64,000 bases of DNA from UBA4582 sp965657335 (GCA_965657335.1 CBFHOH010000019.1:30895-94894), one strand, 5' to 3'. Counted from the first letter of the stretch, positions 9,190 to 20,100 are shown. Notes: generated from the letters alone by a model not told the origin. Translations and numbers: made by a program.

Positions 9190-11559
9190 ATGGTTGCAAA
9201 AAATATTGGTGAACCTGTCCTCCGCAAAGAGGATGCGCGTTTTATTACAGGCAAGGGAAATTACACTGACGATATTAACCTGCGAGGCCAGGCGCATGCT
9301 TTTTTTGTTCGGGCGCCGGTCGCCAGAGCGATGATTACCCACCTCGATTGTACCGCCGCCGAAGCTGCTGATGGCGTTATTGCTGTGCTCACCGGTGCTC
9401 AGGTTGCCGAAGATGGACTGGGCTCCCTACCTTGCGGCTGGATGGTGCTGTCCAAAGATGGCTCCGAGATGAAACAACCGCCGCACCCCCCATTGGCCGC
9501 TGATCGAATTAATTACTCAGGTGAGCCTTTCGCTGTTGTGGTTGCCGATACGCTGCAACAAGCCCGAGATGCGGCTGAACTTGTTGACGTCGAATTTGAT
9601 GAACTGGAGGCGGTCGTCAATGTGGCTGATGCACAGTCTGGTCCACAGATTCATCCGGAGGTGCCGGGCAATACGAACTACGACTGGGAGTTAGGTGAGC
9701 GGGATGGCACGCTTGAAGCGATAGAAAATGCACATCACGTCACCCGATTGTCTCTTGTTAATAATCGTCTGATACCCAACGCGATCGAACCGCGTGCAGC
9801 GATTGGTGACTATAACTCCGGTACAGACGAGATAACTCTGTACACCACGAGCCAAAACCCACATCTGGCCCGTTTGGTGCTGACCGCGTTCGTGCAACTT
9901 GCGCCTGAGCACAAGCTGCGAATCATCGCGCCAGATGTGGGTGGCGGATTTGGCTCCAAAATATTTATCTATTCGGAAGAAACTGTGGTTGCTTGGGCTG
10001 CTAGAAGACTGGACCAACCTATTAAGTGGACCGCTGATCGGTCTGAATCTTTTCTCACTGATGCGCATGGTCGCGATCATGTCAGCGAAGCGGAACTTGC
10101 CATGGATGAAGACGGTAAGTTTCTGGCGCTAAGAGTAAAAACGTTGGCAAACATGGGCGCCTATTTGTCAACATTTTCATCTGCTGTGCCGACCTATCTT
10201 TATGGCACTTTACTTGCAGGCCAATACAAGACGCCTAACGTTTACGTGGAGGTTCAAGCGGTGATGACAAACACGGCGCCGGTTGATGCTTACCGAGGTG
10301 CGGGACGTCCAGAGGCCACTTATTTGCTTGAAAGAATCGTCGAGGTGGCAGCCCAAGAAATGAATATGGACCCGGCAGAGCTGCGTCGCAAAAATTTCAT
10401 CCAGCCGGAGGATTTTCCCTATCAGACGCCGGTCGCGTTGGAATATGACATCGGTGACTATGAGGCCAGCCTCGATAAGGCGTTAGAAATGGCTGATTAT
10501 GACGGATTTCCTGCGAGACGAGATGCCTCCGTCGCCGCTGGTAAGTTGCGTGGTATTGGATTTAGTTGTTACATCGAAGCTTGCGGGCTGGCACCTTCAC
10601 AGGTAGCTGGGTCCCTCGGCGCCGGCGTTGGATTGTGGGAGTCGGGTGAAGTACGCGTGAACCCAACAGGGTCTGTCACTGTGATGACAGGCACGCATAG
10701 CCATGGCCAAGGTCATGAAACAACTTTTGCGCAGTTAGTAGCCAGTCAGCTGGGAATTTCTATCGATGATGTCGAGGTGATCCACGGTGATACCGGCAAA
10801 ATGGATTTTGGCATGGGTACCTATGGCTCTCGCTCGCTGTCAGTAGGTGGCTCGGCGCTGATGAAAGCCGCAGACAAAATTGTTGCCAAGGGTAAAAAAA
10901 TTGCAGGTCACATGATGGACGCGCAGGCCGATAACATCGATTTTGATGACGGTGAGTTTAAGGTGCGCGACAGTAATCTTTCTAAGACATTTCAGGAGAT
11001 TGCGTTTGCCGCATACGTACCCCACGATTACCCGCTAGAAGAACTGGAACCCGGTCTGACTGAAAAGGCCTTTTATGATCCCGGTAACTTTACTTATCCA
11101 GCCGGTACTCATATCTGTGAAGTTGAAATAGACCCGGACACCGGTGTCACCAGCGTTGTTAAGTTCACCGCGGTCGATGATTTCGGCACGATTATCAACC
11201 CGATGATAGTCGAAGGACAGGTACACGGTGGCATCGCACAGGGTATTGGTCAGGCGATGCTTGAGCATGGTATTTACGACGCGGAAGGGCAGTTACAAAC
11301 AGGTTCTTTCATGGATTACTGTATGCCAAGAGCAGATGATTTGCCGAACTTTGATGTTGGTATGACAACCACTGTGTGTACGCATAATCCGGTGGGAGCG
11401 AAGGGCTGCGGCGAGGCAGGGGCGATTGGTTCTCCGCCTGCCGTTATTAACGCGATCACCCACGCGCTTGGCGTGAGGGAAATCACAATGCCTGCGACAC
11501 CGCTGAATGTCTGGCAGACATTACAGAATGCAACCAGTGCAGACGGAAGGGGAGAGTAA
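9190..11559 (+). CDS. molybdopterin-binding large subunit, form II Cox-like hydroxylase
   Basis: This 789-residue catalytic subunit binds the molybdenum cofactor. The active-site loop at residues 367-373 reads AYRGAGR. Form I CO dehydrogenases have AYRCSFR, so this is the form II type and lacks the copper-ligating cysteine. The conserved catalytic glutamate is in GCGEAGAIGSPP near residue 740. VGGGFGSK and GTHSHGQGHETTF, typical of cofactor binding, are also present. Form II enzymes hydroxylate diverse aromatic, purine or aldehyde substrates; CO oxidation should not be assumed. The substrate is unknown. No XdhC/CoxF-type maturation gene or CoxDE pair is in the window. Confidence 0.95.
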   Translation: MVAKNIGEPVLRKEDARFITGKGNYTDDINLRGQAHAFFVRAPVARAMITHLDCTAAEAADGVIAVLTGAQVAEDGLGSLPCGWMVLSKDGSEMKQPPHPPLAADRINYSGEPFAVVVADTLQQARDAAELVDVEFDELEAVVNVADAQSGPQIHPEVPGNTNYDWELGERDGTLEAIENAHHVTRLSLVNNRLIPNAIEPRAAIGDYNSGTDEITLYTTSQNPHLARLVLTAFVQLAPEHKLRIIAPDVGGGFGSKIFIYSEETVVAWAARRLDQPIKWTADRSESFLTDAHGRDHVSEAELAMDEDGKFLALRVKTLANMGAYLSTFSSAVPTYLYGTLLAGQYKTPNVYVEVQAVMTNTAPVDAYRGAGRPEATYLLERIVEVAAQEMNMDPAELRRKNFIQPEDFPYQTPVALEYDIGDYEASLDKALEMADYDGFPARRDASVAAGKLRGIGFSCYIEACGLAPSQVAGSLGAGVGLWESGEVRVNPTGSVTVMTGTHSHGQGHETTFAQLVASQLGISIDDVEVIHGDTGKMDFGMGTYGSRSLSVGGSALMKAADKIVAKGKKIAGHMMDAQADNIDFDDGEFKVRDSNLSKTFQEIAFAAYVPHDYPLEELEPGLTEKAFYDPGNFTYPAGTHICEVEIDPDTGVTSVVKFTAVDDFGTIINPMIVEGQVHGGIAQGIGQAMLEHGIYDAEGQLQTGSFMDYCMPRADDLPNFDVGMTTTVCTHNPVGAKGCGEAGAIGSPPAVINAITHALGVREITMPATPLNVWQTLQNATSADGRGE

Positions 11560-11561
11560 TC

Positions 11562-12356
11562 ATGTATAACTTTAATTACCATTGCCCGACATCGCTTCAA
11601 GAAGCTGAGTCGTTGTATGCGCAGTCAGAAGACCCCATGTTTTTAGCAGGTGGTCATACGTTGCTGCCAACGATGAAGCAAAGGCTAAACGCGCCAACTG
11701 ATTTAATTGACCTTGCCGGTGTCTCGGAACTGACAGGAATTTCAAAAGACGGTGATGTTCTGACAATAGGTGCCTACACTCGGCATGCCGACGTTGCCGC
11801 AAGCGAAATCGTGCAAGCAGCGATTCCTGCATTGGCGAAGCTAGCGCGCGGTATCGGTGACGCACAGGTGAGAAATCGAGGCACCCTCGGCGGCTCTGTT
11901 GCCAATAATGATCCTGCTGCAGATTACCCCGCGGCATTGCTCGGTTTGGGTGCGACAGTTGTGACCACTAAGCGAACGGTGTCGGCAGATGAATTTTTCG
12001 TTGATATGTTTGAAACCGTCTTGGCAGAGGGCGAAATAATTACCGCGGTGACGTTTCCGGTAGCAGGCGATGCAGCCTATGTTAAATTTGCTAATCCAGC
12101 TTCTCGATATGCCACGGTCGGGGTTTTTATCAACCGGCATGATGCGGGCGTAAGGGTCGCTATCACAGGTGCAGCATCCAGTGTTTTTCGCTGCGATGAA
12201 TATGAAACAGCGTTGTCGAGCAACTTTTCCGAGGGCGCGCTTGATGGTATCAAGTTGGCGACCGACAATTTCAACGAAGACCTTCACGCCACTGTCGACT
12301 ATAGAGCCAATCTTTGTTCGGTGATCGCCAAAAGGGCCATCGCTTCGATGGTGTAA
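11562..12356 (+). CDS. FAD-binding subunit (CoxM-like)
   Basis: This is the medium flavoprotein subunit (264 residues) of the hydroxylase; it receives electrons from the iron-sulfur subunit and passes them to an acceptor. The FAD-binding motifs AGGHTLLP (about 28-35) and TLGGSVANNDPAAD (about 107-120) are intact. It follows the large subunit by 2 nt. Its length is close to the family norm. The gene order S-L-M differs from the coxMSL order of classical carboxidotrophs and is common in form II clusters. Confidence 0.93.
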   Translation: MYNFNYHCPTSLQEAESLYAQSEDPMFLAGGHTLLPTMKQRLNAPTDLIDLAGVSELTGISKDGDVLTIGAYTRHADVAASEIVQAAIPALAKLARGIGDAQVRNRGTLGGSVANNDPAADYPAALLGLGATVVTTKRTVSADEFFVDMFETVLAEGEIITAVTFPVAGDAAYVKFANPASRYATVGVFINRHDAGVRVAITGAASSVFRCDEYETALSSNFSEGALDGIKLATDNFNEDLHATVDYRANLCSVIAKRAIASMV

Positions 12357-12365
12357 GCATCTGCT

Positions 12366-13346
12366 ATGCGTAACCGTATTGTTCTGACGATGGGTGACCC
12401 GGCGGGTGTGGGTCCTGAGATTTGCCTTAAACTGCTGTCGAGCCAGACGACTGATGCGCTTCCAGTCATTATTGGTGACGTCGGTGAGCTACGGCGGCAG
12501 TCAGAAAGGTTGGGGCTTACACTGAACATCGTCGAGATAGATTCGCCCGCACTGTCTCAGCCAGAGCAAGGCAAAATCGAGGTAGTGCAGGCGGGATGTC
12601 TGCCAAATCCGGTGACCATGGGTTGCGTGAATGCGGTCTGCGGTCAAATAGCGTTCGATTGTGTCAAGAAGGCGATTGATCTCGCGCTTTCCGGTGAGAT
12701 TGACGGGATTGTGACGGCACCGATCAACAAAGCTGCGATGTCGGAAGCTGGCATCACATTTCCAGGTCATACCGAAATACTGGCACATTACTCAAACAGT
12801 GAGGTGGCAATGATGTTAGCCAACGAGCGGCTGCGTGTTGTGTTGGCGTCTATTCATGTTTCGTTACGTGAGGCGATTGACGATTGTTCTGTTGTTTCGC
12901 AGCTGTATGCCATCCGGCTGGCGCAGCAGGGTGCAAAGGCTTTTGGTATCGATAGTCCGAGGATCGCAGTTGCGGGTCTAAACCCTCACGCGGGTGAGTC
13001 CGGCCTTTTTGGCCGTGAAGAGATTGAGATTATCGCGCCCGCGATAGAAACCGCTAAAGCAGAAGGCATTGAGGTCACGGGTCCCTGGCCCGGTGACACG
13101 GTGTTTATGCAGGCCAGGGAAGGTCGTTTTGATGTTGTGGTCGCGCAGTACCACGATCAGGGGTTAATACCGATTAAATACCTGGGTATCGCCGAGGGCG
13201 TTAATATCACCCTGGGGCTGCCGTTTGTCAGAACTAGCCCCGACCATGGGACTGCGTTCGATATTGCCGGTCAAAACAGCAGCGACGAGTCCAGCATGGT
13301 CTATGCATACCAGCAGGCGCAGCGTTTACTCGGTATTTGCGAGTAA
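12366..13346 (+). CDS. pdxA: PdxA-family 4-phosphohydroxy-threonine dehydrogenase
   Basis: This 326-residue protein matches PdxA along its whole length. It has GDPAGVGPEI near the N-terminus, TAPINKAAM, GHTE, LNPHAGESGLFG, PGDTVF and a C-terminal TSPDHGTAFDIAG. The metal-ligand histidines expected in SIHVSL, NPHAGE and QYHDQGL are present. PdxA oxidises 4-phosphohydroxy-L-threonine in vitamin B6 synthesis, but paralogues (PdxA2) work in catabolism. Here it is the last gene of a Cox-like operon, 9 nt after the FAD subunit, and not beside ksgA/surA as usual in gammaproteobacteria. A catabolic role is therefore possible. Its 3' end overlaps the convergent hydrolase gene by 21 nt. Confidence 0.9.
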   Translation: MRNRIVLTMGDPAGVGPEICLKLLSSQTTDALPVIIGDVGELRRQSERLGLTLNIVEIDSPALSQPEQGKIEVVQAGCLPNPVTMGCVNAVCGQIAFDCVKKAIDLALSGEIDGIVTAPINKAAMSEAGITFPGHTEILAHYSNSEVAMMLANERLRVVLASIHVSLREAIDDCSVVSQLYAIRLAQQGAKAFGIDSPRIAVAGLNPHAGESGLFGREEIEIIAPAIETAKAEGIEVTGPWPGDTVFMQAREGRFDVVVAQYHDQGLIPIKYLGIAEGVNITLGLPFVRTSPDHGTAFDIAGQNSSDESSMVYAYQQAQRLLGICE

Positions 13347-14240
13347 ATAGCGTCCCGTTAACGTGGGTTCGCCTTCCTTACTGATCACTTGGCCGGAATC
13401 AAGCAGTCGAATCATCGCGGCAAAAACTGATCTGGCTGCGGCACCAAACATGCGTGGGTCAGTTTCCGTATACATGCCGGGCACCATATCTTCTATCCGC
13501 TCATGCCCGGCCTTCAGACTGGCAAGAATTTGCTGCTCGCGTACCAGTCGATGATCAATAAATGCCTGCACATAATTTTTTACATCGGGTATTGCTGTTC
13601 CGTGGGTTGGCCAGTAGACCTCGTCATCTCGCTCGAGGAGTAGCGCCAGGCTATCCATGTAGGAGGTCATGTCGCCATCGGGCGGACCGATGATGCTGGT
13701 TGACCAACCCATGACGTGATCGCCTGTAAACAGTGCCTTTTCTTCGGTTAGCGCGAAACACATGTGGTTTGAGGTATGTCCCGGTGTGTAAACGCATTCA
13801 ATCGTCCAGTCATCACCCTGCAGAATATCACCATGTCTGATAGTGACATCGGGCGTAAAGTCCATATCACCCCCAGCATCGATCGCGACGCCGCCCGCAA
13901 TTTTACCGGCACCATGTGGACCGTAACCATAGGTCTTTGTTTGCCAGTATGCTTTAAGCGGAGCTGCCGCAGGAGAATGGTCCTCATGAGTATGTGTGAT
14001 GAGGATATGGCTGACGGTTTCTCCTTCTAGGACACGCTTCAGGGCCTCAATATGAGCCGGGTCGAGTGGGCCCGGATCGATCACAGCAACGTTGCCTGTT
14101 CCAACGACATAGGTACCTGTACCCATAAAGGTGAAACCACTTGGATTCTTCGCCGTCACCCTGCGTATCAGGGGTGAAACTTGTTCTAACTTGCCGTATT
14201 CAAAATCATATTTGTGAATAAAAGGAATCGTTGTTGCCAT
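13326..14240 (-). CDS. LACTB2-like metallo-beta-lactamase-fold hydrolase
   Basis: This 304-residue enzyme has the zinc motif HTHEDH (about residues 102-107), a later histidine in PGHTSNH, the aspartate in FTGDHV and a histidine in PTHG. A C-terminal winged-helix-like region (about 225-300) resembles the BLACT_WH domain. That architecture is found in LACTB2, an endoribonuclease, and in related bacterial hydrolases. The substrate is not shown by sequence; thioester, lactone or RNA hydrolysis are all possible. It is convergent with pdxA, with a 21-nt overlap of coding ends. Confidence 0.87.
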   Translation of the reverse strand: MATTIPFIHKYDFEYGKLEQVSPLIRRVTAKNPSGFTFMGTGTYVVGTGNVAVIDPGPLDPAHIEALKRVLEGETVSHILITHTHEDHSPAAAPLKAYWQTKTYGYGPHGAGKIAGGVAIDAGGDMDFTPDVTIRHGDILQGDDWTIECVYTPGHTSNHMCFALTEEKALFTGDHVMGWSTSIIGPPDGDMTSYMDSLALLLERDDEVYWPTHGTAIPDVKNYVQAFIDHRLVREQQILASLKAGHERIEDMVPGMYTETDPRMFGAAARSVFAAMIRLLDSGQVISKEGEPTLTGRYLLANTE

Positions 14241-14458
14241 GCTGCTGCCAGTTGTGAGTTATTCGTCAAGCGAGTGTATCGTAACCGCGACAAATGGGTA
14301 AACCCGACATATAAACCTTGAGCAGATTGCAGCCTAATTCCGTTGATGTCTCGGTTTAGACAAATTAACATCTTCAAGTCAGCACCCGTTAAATATCGCT
14401 CAGGAGAAGCGGACGCGGGTTTCCACAAATCTGCTTGTGTTCCCGGGAGTCGCAGGGC

Positions 14459-16216
14459 ATGACCATTGATCAAAACTCTTTCCGTCGGTTAATCGATATC
14501 GGCATATCACTATCGTCTGAGAAAAACCCAGCGCGACTGATGGAAACGATATTGTTGGAAGCCAAGAGCATTGGTAACGCTGATGCGGGCACGCTTTACA
14601 TTAGAACGAAAGAAGACAAACTGGCATTCACGATATTGCGCACTGACTCACTCGCCGTCGCACAGGGTGGTACAACCGGTGTTGAGATAACCCTGCCACC
14701 CGTCGAAATGTATGACAAAAATGGAGTCCCGAATCATCACAATATAGTGAGCTACTCGGCGTTAACACGTAGCACGGTTTATGTAGATGACGCTTATGAC
14801 TCGAATAACTTCGACTTTACTGGTACCAAAAAATTCGACAAGAGCACCGGATACCGCTCAACCTCATTATTAACGATTCCCCTCAAGAACTATCAGGAAG
14901 AGGTCATCGGTGTGCTTCAGTTACTGAATGCCATTGACAAGGATAGTGGTGAAATTGTTGCTTTTCCCAAAGACGTGGTACCTCTCATTGAGGCACTTGC
15001 ATCACAGGCGGCTGTCGCGCTAGAAAATCAGAATCTTATTGAATCACAAAAAGTTCTGTTGGATTCATTTATCGAATTGATGGCCAGCGCCGTTGACGCT
15101 AAATCTGCTTACACGGGCGGGCATTGTCAGCGTGTGCCAGAGTTGACTGAGATGTTAACAGCTGCCGCGTGCGACTCCACGTCACCCGAATTTTGCGATT
15201 TCGATTTAGATGAAGAGGAATGGTACGAGTTGCATATCGGCGCCTGGCTCCACGACTGCGGAAAGGTCACAACGCCGGAATATGTTGTCGACAAAGCAAC
15301 TAAGCTTGAAACGATTACCGATAGGATTCACGAAATAAGAATGCGTTTCGAGCTAATTAAAAAAGAAGCCGTGATTGAGTATCAGCAAAAAATCATCAAC
15401 GGTGATGGCGACGCTGAAAATCTCAAAGCAGCTTTGGACAAGCAACTCGCAAAGCTCGATGCAGATTTTGAGTTTGTGTCTGAGTGTAATTTGGGCGGCG
15501 AGTTTATGGCTGATGATAAAGTTCAGCGCCTGAAGCGTATTGCGAAAAAAACCTGGACACGCACGCTAAGTGATCGGTTAGGTGTTTCTCATGAGGAATT
15601 GAAGCGCAGGAATAGGGTGCCTGAACCTCAGTTGCCGGTCCAAGAAGAGCTTCTGGCTGATCGTTATGATCACATTATTGAGCATGATGTTGTTGTGCAC
15701 TCGGCAGCGCCGGACAATGCTTATGGCTTTAAGGTTAAGGTGCCTGAGCATAAATATAATTTAGGCGAAGTGTATAACCTGAGTATCGAGCGAGGCACGC
15801 TAACAGAAGAAGAAAGGTTCAAAATCAATGATCATATTGTTCAAACTATCGTGATGCTCGAAAATTTGCCATTCCCTAAGCACCTCGAGCGGGTGCCTGA
15901 GATTGCCGGAGGACATCACGAGAAAATGGACGGTACGGGTTACCCAAAACAATTAATGGGCGGTACGATGTCAATTCCGGCTCGTATCATGGCTATTGCC
16001 GATGTGTTCGAAGCGCTGACTGCTGCAGATAGGCCCTACAAGAAAGCTAAAAAATTGAGCGAAAGTGTTCGTATTATGTCGTTGATGGTTAAGGATCAAC
16101 ATTTGGATGGCGATCTTTTTAAACTATTTTTAGCCTCCGGGGTTTATCTTCAGTATGCAGAAAAGTATTTAAATCGCGAGCAAATCGACGTCGTTCAGGT
16201 TGCAGATTATCTCTGA
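14459..16216 (+). CDS. GAF/HD-GYP cyclic-di-GMP phosphodiesterase
   Basis: This 585-residue soluble regulator has an N-terminal GAF domain (about residues 15-190) and a C-terminal HD-GYP domain (about 205-580). The metal-binding motifs LHDCGK and HHEKMDGTGYP are intact, so hydrolysis of c-di-GMP is predicted. The HD-GYP domain carries a long insertion of mixed charged sequence between the HD and GYP motifs (about residues 290-470), seen in a subgroup of such proteins. The ATG at 14459 is chosen over a TTG 24 nt upstream. A stem with loop (14417-14443) lies just before the start. It is divergent from the LACTB2-like gene. It acts opposite to the GGDEF protein encoded at 963-2837. Confidence 0.92.
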   Translation: MTIDQNSFRRLIDIGISLSSEKNPARLMETILLEAKSIGNADAGTLYIRTKEDKLAFTILRTDSLAVAQGGTTGVEITLPPVEMYDKNGVPNHHNIVSYSALTRSTVYVDDAYDSNNFDFTGTKKFDKSTGYRSTSLLTIPLKNYQEEVIGVLQLLNAIDKDSGEIVAFPKDVVPLIEALASQAAVALENQNLIESQKVLLDSFIELMASAVDAKSAYTGGHCQRVPELTEMLTAAACDSTSPEFCDFDLDEEEWYELHIGAWLHDCGKVTTPEYVVDKATKLETITDRIHEIRMRFELIKKEAVIEYQQKIINGDGDAENLKAALDKQLAKLDADFEFVSECNLGGEFMADDKVQRLKRIAKKTWTRTLSDRLGVSHEELKRRNRVPEPQLPVQEELLADRYDHIIEHDVVVHSAAPDNAYGFKVKVPEHKYNLGEVYNLSIERGTLTEEERFKINDHIVQTIVMLENLPFPKHLERVPEIAGGHHEKMDGTGYPKQLMGGTMSIPARIMAIADVFEALTAADRPYKKAKKLSESVRIMSLMVKDQHLDGDLFKLFLASGVYLQYAEKYLNREQIDVVQVADYL

Positions 16217-16230
16217 AGCTTTTCCCCAAA

Positions 16231-17148
16231 TTACATTAACGCTTCAACATGCTGCGCTGCGCTTCGCGCGAGTGATTCAATGTTATATCCACCTTCAAGG
16301 GTTGAGACGATTCGCCCTTGTGCATACTGGTCAGCAAGCCCGACAATTAATGTTGTGATCCAAGCGTAATCTGCATCAGCCAGACACAATTCGGCCAACG
16401 GGTCTTCTGCATGGGCGTCGAATCCGGCAGAAACAAAGATAAAGTCGGGTTTGTGCTGTTCAATTTTTTTTACCCAACTGGCTTCAATAGCTTGCCTGTA
16501 TTGTGCACTGTTAGTGCCGGGTGCGAGCGGTGTTGTCACAATGTGGCTGTTTGTGTAGTCGAGATAGCGATGGGGGTAAAAGTGATCTTGGAAGCTTGAG
16601 CATACAAGCACTCGCTCATCTTCCTTAAATATATCAACAGTGCCGTTGCAATGATGTACATCGAAATCAAGTATGGCGATACGGTGAATGTGAGGGTGTT
16701 CAAGCGCTAACATCGACGCGACCGCCACGTTGTTGAATAGGCAAAAACCCATCGCATCCATCAGTTCAGCATGATGCCCTGGTGGTCTAATGGCACAGAA
16801 CGCACGCTGATATTGCCCGTCGAGTACACGCGTTGTTGCCTCGGCGCATGCACCCGCTGCCAACTTTGCTGCGCGCACGCTACCTGCACTCATGTAAGTG
16901 TCCGGGTCAATGTGATGCCATGATGTATCGGGTTCTGAATTAATCACGTGCTCAATGTGACTTCTCGGGTGGGCCAGAGAAAGCACAGAATCGTCAATCT
17001 CAGCAGCCAGCTTAATGTCCATGTCCTGACTGAGACCAGATTCTGTGAGTCGGTCTATTACGCCTGCGAGCCGCTCGGGTCGTTCCGGGTGTCCTGGCTT
17101 TAGGTGTTTTTCGCAATCAGGGTGTGTGATTAGCAGTGGTTTTTTCAT
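16231..17148 (-). CDS. histone deacetylase family protein
   Basis: This 305-residue zinc amidohydrolase belongs to the HDAC / acetylpolyamine amidohydrolase superfamily. The catalytic His-His pair is in RPPGHHAE. The zinc-binding Asp and His are in DFDVHHCNGT, a further Asp is in SAGFDAHAEDPL and the glycine-rich EGGYN follows. Bacterial members deacetylate polyamines, acetoin-pathway proteins or other acyl-lysines; the substrate here is unknown. The start codon overlaps the stop of the Lhr helicase gene (ATGA), so the two should be translated together. This pairing with a DNA/RNA helicase is notable. Confidence 0.92.
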   Translation of the reverse strand: MKKPLLITHPDCEKHLKPGHPERPERLAGVIDRLTESGLSQDMDIKLAAEIDDSVLSLAHPRSHIEHVINSEPDTSWHHIDPDTYMSAGSVRAAKLAAGACAEATTRVLDGQYQRAFCAIRPPGHHAELMDAMGFCLFNNVAVASMLALEHPHIHRIAILDFDVHHCNGTVDIFKEDERVLVCSSFQDHFYPHRYLDYTNSHIVTTPLAPGTNSAQYRQAIEASWVKKIEQHKPDFIFVSAGFDAHAEDPLAELCLADADYAWITTLIVGLADQYAQGRIVSTLEGGYNIESLARSAAQHVEALM

Positions 17149-20100
17149 GGCGTGAGTGTTCGCTGCAAATAGATTGCTTTATGGTCCTTGACGACATCAA
17201 AACAACGCTCGAACTGAGCGAGATACTCGCTTTGCCTCGCTGGTAGGCCGTTTATGGACTCAATCATAATCTTGGTCTTTGGCTGGCTTGTGCGATAAAG
17301 CATGTTTCTGAAAACCTCGAAGTAGGCCGGTAGCGCCGGTGCAGTGACGGGCACATTGATGGTTATTTGGCGTCCGTTTTTTTCTGAAAGAAGCACCAGT
17401 GCTGTCTTGTCGTAGACGATGTGATTCGAAGCGATTCTTCTAGGATAGTCACCTTTGATTGCATCAATACCAAGACCGCAGAGTGAAATAGGGTCGGTAG
17501 CATTGATCCAAAAGATGTCCTTGGCAGACAAGTGCTCCGTGTCTGTTTCAAACTTGTGCCATTTGTGAAGAGCTCGAAGTGCCTCAGTAGAGACAAATTG
17601 TGGGCCGGGGATTTCTTTGAAAAAGTACCCTTGCGTTATTTCGCCTGCAAGTTCCATTAGCCGGATAGAGCGAAAAACCGCGCGCCAGCTCATTGACGGC
17701 ATTTCCCTATTCAGAAGCTCACGAAAAACAATGCCGTATCGATCGAGTAGCACCCTGACTCTTTCTTTGTTCAAATCCTCGCTTTCAATGAGCGATGACA
17801 CACTTTTTGGGTAATTAATCTGGTACCAGGCACCAGCGGAGGGTATTGAACTTTTCCATTGGTTAAATCCGCCCCTTCTAATACCGCGTCGTTGGCGTGA
17901 TGAAACTTTCTGGATGTCTGGCAGGTTGAATTTGTTTTCAACGCCCTGTCTGAGTACGCTAAAGGCATCGGTTGAAACGAGGCCTTGCCAGGCTAATTGC
18001 CAAAGTGCTGCCGCAGTATCCGCCGAACTCATGCCGGTATAGTCGGAGATAGCATTAAAATCATACCTGCCTGTTTTACCCGGAAATAATTTTTCCAGCA
18101 CCTGCTGGTACTGAGTCTCGGGTTCTTTTCCAAATTCTTCGTTGTCTGTGAGCGCGCCGGCCGAGGCAGTCTGGGTGTCAGGCGTTAATGCTGATACTTG
18201 GGCCTGCGGCGAGATAAGATCCCGGTCTTCTTGAAATACCCATTGAATTTGTTTCTCTCCAGAACCAATCCATGTGAGGAACCCCTCTCTTATCAGTGAG
18301 TCCAGATATGGGTGCTGATAGTTTGCTATGCGTGATGGAAAGATTTCAGATTCCCAAAGGCCAACAGCGGCAGGATAACAGCGTAGCTTCTCGATAAGAT
18401 TGAATAACAACTCAACGCCGGTCTCAATCGATGTTGCACCTGTCGTTTTTATGTCTGTCTGCCAATGATAGAGAAATGCGGGCAGTGATGATAACGGCAA
18501 GGGGTCGAATGCTGCTTCTGCGATTTGTCTGCGCTGGTGACGTAATTGGCGCAGAAGGATTTCAAAGTTTGCGGCGTCACACCAGTAGTGCTTTTCCTGT
18601 TCCTGTTCCTTTGCTTCTGACACCAAGTGTCCTTGAATCACTGTGCGCTCTGATTCAAGTTCCAATAAAATAGGCAACAGCGCCGCTTGTTCGATACCCA
18701 GTTTTTGTTCTATCTCTTGCAAGCTTAGAGGACCATAGTACTGTAACCAGTTAGCCAACATCGCGGCAGTATCATCTCGACCATGCGTTTTAGTGGCGCT
18801 ATCGAGCGCAGCGACAATCCAGACTTGGTCCTCAAGCGCGACAATCAAACTAGCCGTATTATGATCAATGCGCGCGATCCTTTGTTCCAGTTTGTCTGTT
18901 GACACCTGTGGTGCCGCGATGAGGGCAGCCCACTCTTCGATCGGGATAGCCGTGCGTTCTTTTATCCACTCGACAAGATCCTCACTGTTGTCGGGTAAAT
19001 ACCCAGCGACCAGCCGTTGGCGTTTTTGCTCGAAATCATCAATCAGTTTTCGAGGCACAGAAACCCTTAAGCCTTCGTTAAAAACCACTTCCTGTAGTAA
19101 GTCGTTACGTAAATTAGATCCGGAATTCGCCCCTCTGGTATTCTTAGGCTGATCATCTCGGTACATGTAGAGGTTGACCTGACCCCATGCGACCGTTTGT
19201 GCAAAGGGGCTGGGCGATCTCGTTGAGATTTCGGTAACGTCAATGCTACCGTTATTGATCTCAGACAGTAATTGATGCAGGTGTGGAATATCAAACTCGT
19301 CCTGCATGCAGGTGCGCCAGGTTTCTAGCATGATTGGGAAATCATCAAACCTAGACGTCACGTCGAGAAGCTTTTGAGATTGTAAACGACTCATCCACAG
19401 TGGCTTGCGTTCGTTGAACCGACCTTTCGAGAGCAATAAGGCACGCCCAGCATTTTCGCGGAATCTTGATCCAAAAAAGCCAGAGCCTTCAAGGCGTTCT
19501 CTTAATAGAGATTCGAGCTGGTCAGAGGGTACAAGCGTCATGAGTTCTGAGAAATTTGTCTCATGGGGTAGTTGGATTACCAGTGATTCGTTACTGACAA
19601 ATATTTCCGGTTGTTCGGAGAACTTGCGGTACCAACCAGCTTCGAGCGCAAGCGCCAGCGGACGATTGACTCTTGCCCCCCAACCCGTATGCAGTACCAG
19701 CTGACTGCCAGGCATTTTACCCGACGTGCCGGCAATTTTTTCTACCAACATATGGTGGCGGTGGGGTAACTGGGCATTGGTATGAGCACGCTGGCGACGT
19801 AGAAAAGTGATAAGTTCGTCGGTTGCTGTTTGGTCGAGAAAAAATGTTGTTTTAAGTTCCTCTGCGAAATCTACTATTTGTTGCTGGTTACTATGACTGT
19901 CGCTCTGCAGGGTATCGTCGTTTTGAGTTGTGGGTACCGATGATAGTTTCGTGTTGGCATACTCGAGAAAATTTCCAACTCGTTCTGCATAGTGGAAATC
20001 TCGATTAATATTTTCTGACCTCCAGAACGGTGGCGCAATTGCGCCGGGTTTCGCAGGGGTAACCATGACGTCGTTATGAGTAATACGCTGGACTTGCCAT

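Noticed and set aside
8797..9342. 181-residue minus-strand frame
   Set aside because: It is opposite CoxS and CoxL, which have full motif sets.
9190..11559. True CO dehydrogenase (form I)
   Set aside because: The active-site loop is AYRGAGR, without the cysteine of the AYRCSFR loop.
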